Positions 22,677 to 27,886 of a stretch of DNA of 27,886 nucleotides are shown here, piece after piece. The stretch comes from an uncultured bacterium. Lineage in GTDB: Bacteria; Actinomycetota; Coriobacteriia; Coriobacteriales; Coriobacteriaceae. Position numbers and translations under genes: made by a program. The DNA lies in contig CAJMSO010000004.1 of assembly GCA_905216075.1 (NCBI GenBank), positions 1 through 27,886 on the forward strand, read 5' to 3'. Each line of letters opens with the position of its first letter. The stretch's first letter is position 1. A model generated the notes under the pieces. It ran no database searches. It saw nothing but the letters and a program-made list of their open reading frames with translations, and had not been told where the DNA came from.

Positions 22677-24062
22677 CTAATCGATCTTGTTGTTAGTCAG
22701 ACCGGCACGGAACACGGTGGCGTCGCCATCGGCCTGGCTCGGATCGTAGAGGTTCAGGGCAGCCACGTACATGGCGGCAGCGGTGACCAGGTCGTCCTTG
22801 TAGGTGACCTCGTTGGGAGCGTGAGCCTGAGACTCGGCACCCGGGCCAAAGCCGACGCAGGGGATGCCATAGCGGCCCTGGATGGAAACGCAGTTCGTGG
22901 AGAAGGTCCACTTGTCGCACAGCGGACGGCCGGTGCGCTTGTCCATGCTGGGCCCGCAGCCGATGCGCTCGTCACCAAACATGGCCTTGTGGGCGTCGAC
23001 GAGGGCCTTGACGTGTGGAGCGGTCTCCTTGTTGATCCACGTGGGGAAGTAAGCCTCGGTCTCGTAGACCTCGCCGGTCCAGGACGGACGGTCGTACATG
23101 TACATGGAAACCTTCACGTCGTCGCCGTACTTCTTGGCGGCCGGCAGGTTGCGGATCTCGTCCAGGCAGGACTCCCAGGTCTCGCCGGCGGTCATGCGAC
23201 GGTCGATGGAGATGGCGCAGGAGTCAGCGACGGCGCAACGGCTGGGGCTGGTGTAGAAGATCTGGCTGACGGTGCAGGTGCCGCGGCCCAGGAAGCGGGC
23301 ATCCTCGTAGTGCTCGGGGTTGTACTTGGGGTCGAGCATCTTGACGAGACCCTTGATGTCGGTCGACTCGTCGCAGCCGTTGTTGTTGAGGGCGCGGACG
23401 TCGGCGATGATGTCGGCCATCTTGTAGATGGCGTTGTCGCCGCGGTCGGGAGCGGAGCCGTGGCAGGAGGTGCCGTGAACGTCGACGCGGATCTCCATAC
23501 GGCCGCGGTGACCGCGATAGATGCCGCCGTCGGTGGGCTCGGTGGAAATGACGAACTCGGGCTTAATGCCGTCCTTGTTGTAGATGTACTGCCAGCACAT
23601 GCCATCGCAGTCCTCTTCCTGGACGGTGCCGACGACCATGATCTTGTAGCCCTCGGGGATGAGGCCCATGTCCTTCATCATCTTGGCAGCGTAGGTAGCA
23701 GAAGCCATGCCGCCCTCCTGGTCAGAGCCGCCGCGGCCGTAGATGATCTCGTCGGTCTCGTAGCCCTCGTAGGGATCGGCATCCCAGTTCTCGATGTTGC
23801 CGATGCCGACGGTGTCGATGTGGGAGTCGATGGCGATGATCTTGTCGCCCTCGCCCATAAAGCCCATGACGTTGCCCAGACCGTCGACCTTGACCTCGTC
23901 ATAGCCAAGGCTCTCCATCTCGGCCTTGATGCAGGCGACAACCTCACCCTCCTCGCAGGACTCAGAGGGGTGAGAGATCATGGCGCGAAGGAAGCGAGTC
24001 ATATCAGCACGATGGGACTCAGCAGCAACCTTGATAGCGTCGAAATCGAGTTCTTTAGCCAT
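22677..24062 (-). CDS. ygeY: YgeY-family M20 metallohydrolase
   Basis: YgeY proteins belong to the M20 peptidase/deacylase/carbamoylase fold and are linked by context to selenium and purine metabolism; a ureido- or N-carbamoyl substrate is likely. At 461 aa the two-metal site is visible: H81 and D83 (DSHIDTVG), D114 (GRGGSDQEGG), E149/E150 (TVQEEDCDG) and the C-terminal histidine in QAHAPNE. The dimerisation domain around 185-330 contains DVHGTSCHGSAPDRGDNAIY. The ATG has AAAGG 10 nt upstream. It lies between ygeX and ygeW on one transcript. Confidence 0.92.
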   Translation of the reverse strand: MAKELDFDAIKVAAESHRADMTRFLRAMISHPSESCEEGEVVACIKAEMESLGYDEVKVDGLGNVMGFMGEGDKIIAIDSHIDTVGIGNIENWDADPYEGYETDEIIYGRGGSDQEGGMASATYAAKMMKDMGLIPEGYKIMVVGTVQEEDCDGMCWQYIYNKDGIKPEFVISTEPTDGGIYRGHRGRMEIRVDVHGTSCHGSAPDRGDNAIYKMADIIADVRALNNNGCDESTDIKGLVKMLDPKYNPEHYEDARFLGRGTCTVSQIFYTSPSRCAVADSCAISIDRRMTAGETWESCLDEIRNLPAAKKYGDDVKVSMYMYDRPSWTGEVYETEAYFPTWINKETAPHVKALVDAHKAMFGDERIGCGPSMDKRTGRPLCDKWTFSTNCVSIQGRYGIPCVGFGPGAESQAHAPNEVTYKDDLVTAAAMYVAALNLYDPSQADGDATVFRAGLTNNKID

Positions 24063-24102
24063 TGTTCATAACCTTTCAAACGAAGGAATCTACCTGTGAG
24101 GT

Positions 24103-24129
24103 GGCGGAGCGATACCTATTTACTCCGCC
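24103..24129 (-). other. Hairpin between ygeX and ygeY
   Basis: GGCGGAG (24103-24109) and CTCCGCC (24123-24129) form a perfect 7-bp stem with a 13-nt AT-rich loop, 7 nt after the ygeX stop. No T-tract follows, so it may tune relative expression of ygeX and the downstream genes. Confidence 0.45.
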
Positions 24130-24136
24130 CCAACGA

Positions 24137-25351
24137 TTAGCAAGTGGGATATTCGCCTTCCCAGACGATGCGGCGATACTGGTCGGGGTCCGTGTCGCCC
24201 TCGGTGGAGAAGCAGAGCACGGAGCTCGTCTTGTCCAGGCCGATGAGCTCCTTGAGCTCGGCGTACTCGGGATCGAGCATGAGGGTCTCGACCAGGCCGG
24301 TGGTCACAGCGCCGGACTCGCCGGAAATGACGCGCGGGTCGCCCTTCTCGGGAGCGCCCAGGGTGCGCATGCCGCGAGCGGTGACCCAGTCGGGGCAGGA
24401 CACGAAGGCGGTGGTGTGGTTGCGCAGGATATCCCAGCCCAGAATGTTGGGCTCGCCGCAGCACAGACCGGCCATGATGGAAGGCATGTCGCCGTCCACG
24501 ATACGCGGATCGCCATCGCCGGCGGCAGCGCCCTTGTACAGGCAGGCAGCAGGCGCGCACTCAACCACGACGAAGGTGGGCGGGTTATCGGGATACAGGT
24601 TGGTGAAGTAGCCCACCACGGCGCCGGCGAGCGAACCCACGCCAGCCTGGACAAACACGTGCGTCGGGCGGTTGATGGCCATCTCGCGCAGCTGCTCGGC
24701 AGCCTCGGAGGCCATGGTGCCGTAACCCTCCATGATCCAGGACGGGATCTTCTCGTAGCCCTCCCAGGCGGTGTCCTGAACGATGACGCCGCGCTCGCAG
24801 GCGTCGGCCTCGGCGGCGGCCATGCGCACGCACTCGTCGTAGTTGACCTCTTCGATGGTCACCGTGGCGCCCTCGGCGGCGATGTTATCGAAGCGGGGCT
24901 TGGTGGAACCCTTGGGCATGTGCACGACGGCCTTCTGCCCCAGCTTGTTGGCAGCCCATGCTACGCCGCGGCCATGGTTGCCGTCGGTGGCGGTAAAGAA
25001 GGTAGCCTGGCCAAAGTCCTTGGCAAGCTGATCGGAGGTCAGGTAATCGAAGGTGCAGTCGGCAACGTCCTTGCCGGTCTCGTCGGCAATGTAGTTGGCC
25101 ATGGCAAACGAGCCGCCCAGGACCTTAAAGGCGTTGAGGCCAAAGCGATAGCTCTCGTCCTTAACGCACAGGTTGGACAAGCCCAGACGCGCGGCCTGGC
25201 CGTCCAGGCGGGCAAGCGGAGTGACGGTGTACTGGGGGAACGACTGGTGGAAGGCGCGGGCCTTCTTCACGTGGTCGAGACTCATGATTCCCAAGTGCTT
25301 GTCATCGCTCTTGGGCATCGCGTTGCTCGCCCACTGGATCTTATCGGCCAT
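24137..25351 (-). CDS. ygeX: Diaminopropionate ammonia-lyase
   Basis: This fold-type II PLP enzyme converts 2,3-diaminopropionate to pyruvate and two ammonia. At 404 aa, the PLP lysine is K76 in FGLNAFKVLGG, and the acid/base residues correspond to D123 (ATDGNHGRG) and D193 (VQDTAWEGYE), at positions close to K77, D120 and D189 reported for E. coli YgeX. The phosphate-binding glycines are in QAGVGSLAGAVVGYF. AAGGAG lies 9 nt before the ATG. It is the first gene of the unit and divergent from a PAS-HTH regulator. It gives the carbon end-product of the proposed pathway. Confidence 0.95.
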   Translation of the reverse strand: MADKIQWASNAMPKSDDKHLGIMSLDHVKKARAFHQSFPQYTVTPLARLDGQAARLGLSNLCVKDESYRFGLNAFKVLGGSFAMANYIADETGKDVADCTFDYLTSDQLAKDFGQATFFTATDGNHGRGVAWAANKLGQKAVVHMPKGSTKPRFDNIAAEGATVTIEEVNYDECVRMAAAEADACERGVIVQDTAWEGYEKIPSWIMEGYGTMASEAAEQLREMAINRPTHVFVQAGVGSLAGAVVGYFTNLYPDNPPTFVVVECAPAACLYKGAAAGDGDPRIVDGDMPSIMAGLCCGEPNILGWDILRNHTTAFVSCPDWVTARGMRTLGAPEKGDPRVISGESGAVTTGLVETLMLDPEYAELKELIGLDKTSSVLCFSTEGDTDPDQYRRIVWEGEYPTC

Positions 25352-25437
25352 ACGGTGAACTCCTTAAGTTCTCTCTTGCCGGCCCCCGCATACGCGTTTC
25401 AGCCCGATCCCATTCACACGGCTGAACTTTTATGTGG

Positions 25438-25490
25438 ATGCCAAACAAAAAGTTTGTTAGTAATGTTCTATCACACTTTTTGATTGGCAT
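25438..25490. promoter_or_regulatory. Long inverted repeat between ygeX and the PAS-HTH regulator
   Basis: ATGCCAAACAAAAAG (25438-25452) and CTTTTTGATTGGCAT (25476-25490) are inverted copies matching at 14 of 15 positions, 23 nt apart. The 277-nt region is AT-rich relative to the genes around it. AACAAA-AAG-TTTGTT (25444-25458) is a smaller palindrome overlapping the left arm. Paired sites on a common face suggest a dimer or tetramer operator for the adjacent regulator. I see no convincing -35/-10 pair in either direction. Confidence 0.55.
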
Positions 25491-25628
25491 ACCTAACGAA
25501 TTGTTTGTTGCCGTAATCGGTACTTTTTCGCCGCCGAACGGTCATGAATTGCCTTGTTGATGGATTTGTTTGCGAACAGATGTGGTTTATGGCAAAGTGT
25601 GCCCAAACTAATTTTTAGGAAGGCACCC

Positions 25629-26282
25629 ATGACCCCCGCACAGATTGAGTTTTACAAGCGCCTCGCACACGGCCTGGCGCTCCAATTTGGCCCCAACTGC
25701 GAAGTCGTCGTCCACGATCTGGAGACCGAGGACGTGGACCACTCCATCGTAGTAATCGAAAACGGCCACGTCAGCGGGCGCAAACTGGGTGACGGCCCCA
25801 GCCATATCGTGTTTGAGTCCATGCACGAGGGCGCCACCGACGTACACGACCGCGAGCCATACCTCACCAAAACCACCGATGGCAAGCTGCTCAAGTCCTC
25901 GACGATCTTTATCCGCAACGATGAGGGCAAACCCGTCGGCATTTTGGGCATCAACTTTGACATTACGCTTATGAAGGCTTTTGAGCGTTCGCTCGACGCC
26001 TTTACCGGCACCGGCGGCACGGGCTATACCGAGCCCGAGCCTATTACCAAGAACATCGGCGACCTGCTCGAGGACCTGCTGCACGAGTGCGAGCAGTTTG
26101 TGGGCAAGCCCGCGGCGCTCATGACCAAAGACGAGCGCATTCGTGCCATTGGCTACCTCGACCGTCGCGGCGCCTTCCTCATTTCCAAGTCGAGCGAGCG
26201 CGCCTGCGAGTTCTTTGGCATCTCAAAGTACAGCTTCTATAGCTACCTCAATGAGGCCAAGGCGGCGGCCGGCGACAAGTAG
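25629..26282 (+). CDS. YheO/DauR-type PAS and helix-turn-helix transcriptional regulator
   Basis: The ATG at 25629 (217 aa) has AGGAAGG closely upstream; the frame is open 25 codons further without support. Residues about 5-115 match the YheO-type PAS sensor (LALQFGPNCEVVVHDLET, GHVSGRKLGD, KSSTIFIRNDEGKPVGILGI with NFDITLM). Residues about 165-212 form the HTH (IRAIGYLDRRGAFLISKSSE, FFGISKYSFYSYLNEAK). Relatives include the E. coli D-arginine regulator DauR. Being divergent from ygeX, it is the likely local regulator, perhaps sensing a purine breakdown product or diaminopropionate (inference). In E. coli the equivalent locus carries the unrelated sigma-54 regulator YgeV. Confidence 0.88.
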   Translation: MTPAQIEFYKRLAHGLALQFGPNCEVVVHDLETEDVDHSIVVIENGHVSGRKLGDGPSHIVFESMHEGATDVHDREPYLTKTTDGKLLKSSTIFIRNDEGKPVGILGINFDITLMKAFERSLDAFTGTGGTGYTEPEPITKNIGDLLEDLLHECEQFVGKPAALMTKDERIRAIGYLDRRGAFLISKSSERACEFFGISKYSFYSYLNEAKAAAGDK

Positions 26283-26365
26283 GCACTCGCCTAGATTGCC
26301 CCTCCCCTTTTGGGCGCGAGTTCTGGAAAGCGCGAATCCAAGACCGAGCCGCTTGGGAAGTTCCA

Positions 26366-26371
26366 TATAAT
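26366..26371 (+). promoter_or_regulatory. Candidate -10 box for the 26406 gene
   Basis: A perfect TATAAT lies 34 nt upstream of the ATG at 26406. The best-placed -35 (ACCGAG, 17 nt upstream) is poor, so this is a partial promoter call. Confidence 0.35.
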
Positions 26372-26405
26372 CGATGTCATTAGTATTTCGAAAGGATGGA
26401 ACAGA

Positions 26406-27392
26406 ATGGCGTTGAGCAAGGCATCATGCACCGGTCGCGGATTGATTCCGGCAATTGGTGGACATGTGCACCGCATGTTCGATGAGGGTGAAGACGACCT
26501 GTTTTCGCTGAGCCTTGACGACGTGATGGATGATCGCCCGTGGACCGCCGACGAACTCATGGGCGGCGGGGCTCGCCCGTCAAGCCCCAATCCCGCACTT
26601 GCGCCTAAGCCCGCATCTGCGCCGACTCCTGCGCAGTCGCCTGTTTCGACGCCCGCGCCTACGCCCGCACCCACTTCGGCGCCCACGCCCGCTCCCCGCC
26701 CCGCAAGCGACCCGTCCGAGACGGCGGCATTTCTCGCTGCAGCGACGCAGGGCAAATCGGCCGACAGCACCGTTATGTACAACGCCCAGCAGTTGCCCGT
26801 TCCTGCGGCACGCAAGCCTCCGGTCACAAGGCTCGATGAGCCCGTTGCCCGTCAGGTTGCCTACGATTCCTGGGCTGCAGCCGATCTGGATGAGACCTCT
26901 ACCGGCATGCCGGCGCTCGACGTTCCAGTTAACCCGCTTTTTGCCGCCAACACGAGCGCCGCGGACTATGAGGGCGGTGCGACATATTCCGATTATTCCG
27001 ATGACTATGCTGGCAACGGTCGCATCGAGACCGAGGACTATGGCACCGCATCGAGCGATTATCTCAACGATCCGTACGCTGCCACGCCTGCACCGGAATA
27101 TGACCCGGAGGCCGCGTCCGCGCCGGCGTATACCAAAAGCACGGGCGAAGAGCGCTTCGCCGATTATTACGCCGAGGAAAAGGCGCTGCGTTTCTCGGAA
27201 TTTCCGCAAGCAGTCAAGGTTGCCTTTATCGCCATTGTCATTGCCCTGCTCGGCGTCATTGCGTTTGAGGGATTCCGGCTGTTCTCCGGCCCCACCCAAG
27301 CGGAGTCGGAGACCCAGCAAAAAGAGGACGATAACCAGTACCTGGACATCAACACCCTCAAGGGCGACCCCAACGACGGGGACGACGAGTAG
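26406..27392 (+). CDS. Pro/Ala-rich single-pass membrane protein of unknown function
   Basis: I start it at the ATG at 26406 (328 aa), with AAGGATGG upstream; the open frame begins earlier, at 26310, without a ribosome binding site. Residues 1-50 are an acidic, possibly folded segment (FDEGEDDLFSLSLDDVMDD). Residues 55-105 are a Pro/Ala/Thr-rich linker with repeated AP and TPAP units. Residues 105-255 are acidic, with many Tyr-Asp and Asp-Tyr pairs. One transmembrane helix lies at about 270-292 (VAFIAIVIALLGVIAF), followed by a 35-residue acidic tail. The topology is unclear: if the long N-part is cytoplasmic it resembles envelope-associated scaffold proteins of actinobacteria. No enzymatic motif is present. 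Confidence 0.7.
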   Translation: MALSKASCTGRGLIPAIGGHVHRMFDEGEDDLFSLSLDDVMDDRPWTADELMGGGARPSSPNPALAPKPASAPTPAQSPVSTPAPTPAPTSAPTPAPRPASDPSETAAFLAAATQGKSADSTVMYNAQQLPVPAARKPPVTRLDEPVARQVAYDSWAAADLDETSTGMPALDVPVNPLFAANTSAADYEGGATYSDYSDDYAGNGRIETEDYGTASSDYLNDPYAATPAPEYDPEAASAPAYTKSTGEERFADYYAEEKALRFSEFPQAVKVAFIAIVIALLGVIAFEGFRLFSGPTQAESETQQKEDDNQYLDINTLKGDPNDGDDE

Positions 27393-27425
27393 CGAGGGCT
27401 GAAGGCGGCCGCAGGATCCCGCATC

Positions 27426-27451
27426 CAGCACCGGCTTCTAAGTGCTGTTTT
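27426..27451 (+). terminator. Terminator of the 26406 gene
   Basis: CAGCAC (27426-27431) and GTGCTG (27442-27447) form a 6-bp stem with a 10-nt loop followed by TTTTGT, 33 nt past the stop codon. The stem is short, so efficiency is uncertain. Confidence 0.5.
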
Positions 27452-27462
27452 GTCATCCATCC

Positions 27463-27539
27463 ACACTTTTCCGGATATTTTTCCTATCGAATTTGACACT
27501 TTTCCGAAGTTTTAAGGTGCCTATTTCGACACTTTTCCG
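27463..27539. repeat. Three-copy array of ACACTTTTCCG with exact 33-bp period
   Basis: ACACTTTTCCG occurs at 27463-27473, 27496-27506 and 27529-27539, so starts are exactly 33 bp apart. Sequences between the copies are AT-rich and only partly alike; copies 2 and 3 share a preceding TTTGAC or TTTCGAC. The last copy ends at the base before the first codon of the transposase remnant. Confidence 0.8.
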
Positions 27540-27818
27540 TACCGCTGGCCCGGACGGATCTCGATCTGCGAGGGGCACGGCCTCGCCAGGAGCATGTCCG
27601 CCAAGGGCTGCAGCCCGGACAACGCGGCGATGGAGGGCTTCTTCGACCTGCTCAAGAGGGAGTTCTGGCACGGCAGGGACTGGTCGGGCTGGACCCCCGC
27701 CCGCTTCATCGAGGAGCTCGGGGGCTGGATCGGCCGATACAATACGGAGAGGCGCAGCGATGCGCTCGGCGGCCGCACGCCGGCCGAGTTCCGCGCCGCA
27801 CTGGGAAGGGCCGCGTAA
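27540..27818 (+). pseudogene. IS3-family transposase OrfB, C-terminal remnant
   Basis: From 27540 one frame reads YRWPGRISICEGHGLARSMS, then AKGCSPDNAAMEGFFDLLKR and the end TERRSDALGGRTPAEFRAAL, stopping at TAA 27816-27818 (92 codons). This is the last part of the DDE integrase domain of IS3-family OrfB. The glutamate of the catalytic triad is in the AMEGFFDLLKREFW segment, while the two catalytic aspartates and the OrfA frame are absent. There is no start codon at the junction with the repeat array, so this is a 5'-truncated, dead copy. The 68 nt after the stop hold no gene; CCAAGAAATCGTCCGCAGT (27824-27842) could be the right end of the element, which is a weak guess. Confidence 0.8.
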
Positions 27819-27886
27819 CGGTCCAAGAAATCGTCCGCAGTCCCGAGGCTCAAAAGGAAAGCACGACCCGTTTCGAGACGCGGCCT

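Noticed and set aside
25352..25628. Purine-type riboswitch upstream of ygeX
   Set aside because: I could not find the three-helix junction with its conserved loops; the dominant feature is an inverted repeat better suited to a protein operator.
27493..27498. TTGACA inside the 33-bp array as a -35 box
   Set aside because: No -10 sequence lies at a suitable distance (about 17 nt downstream is GGTGCC).
27463..27539. Possible CRISPR array
   Set aside because: The repeat is only 11 bp, there are three copies, the intervening 22 bp are too short for usual spacers, and no cas gene is near.

Overview
The window looks like a chromosomal segment of a moderately high-GC actinobacterium of class Coriobacteriia, most likely Collinsella. 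This rests on the style of the ribosomal proteins and on the combination of a Gram-positive type spc/alpha ribosomal operon with a gut-type anaerobic purine/diaminopropionate gene set. The genus is an inference; no 16S rRNA is present.

Layout. (1) 1-5.2 kb holds the 5' end of a divergent gene, a class A penicillin-binding protein with a low-complexity tail, the arginine repressor ArgR, a degenerate family-2-like glycosyltransferase and TruA. (2) 5.25-15.2 kb, all on the minus strand, is a long ribosomal/transcription/secretion operon running rplE-rpsN-rpsH-rplF-rplR-rpsE-rpmD-rplO-secY-adk-map-infA-rpmJ-rpsM-rpsK-rpsD-rpoA-rplQ. It ends in a textbook terminator. It begins abruptly at rplE: the usual upstream genes (rplX, rplN, rpsQ and the S10 part) are not here, and a good promoter lies in the leader. 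(3) 15.25-18.1 kb holds yqeB-xdhC (minus) and divergent yqeC (plus), the maturation genes of a (seleno)molybdenum hydroxylase. This block is bracketed by two direct copies of a 67-nt hairpin repeat. (4) 18.1-25.35 kb, minus strand, holds ygeX-ygeY-ygeW-arcC (ending in a hairpin) and then mocA-hyuA. (5) 25.4-27.4 kb, plus strand, holds a YheO/DauR-type PAS-HTH regulator divergent from ygeX and a proline/alanine-rich single-pass membrane protein. (6) 27.46-27.82 kb is a 33-bp-period repeat array fused directly to the truncated 3' end of an IS3-family transposase.

How the genes fit together. Regions 3-5 contain nearly the same gene set as the E. coli xdh-yge-yqe locus (ygeW, ygeX, ygeY, hyuA, yqeA, yqeB, yqeC, mocA), which has been linked to anaerobic purine/uric acid breakdown. 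The proposed logic is as follows. A molybdenum hydroxylase encoded elsewhere is matured by XdhC, YqeB, YqeC and MocA and acts on purines. HyuA, YgeY and YgeW then take apart ring-derived ureido intermediates, YgeX turns 2,3-diaminopropionate into pyruvate and ammonia, and the carbamate kinase recovers ATP from carbamoyl phosphate. The E. coli sigma-54 activator YgeV is not seen; a PAS-HTH regulator sits in the equivalent position with a long inverted repeat in the shared intergenic region.

Most interesting items: the paired 67-nt hairpin repeat with compensatory base changes, the decapitated spc operon with its own promoter and structured leader, the inverted repeat beside the PAS regulator, the HPLP variant of YgeW, and the exact 33-bp-period array at the transposase truncation point.
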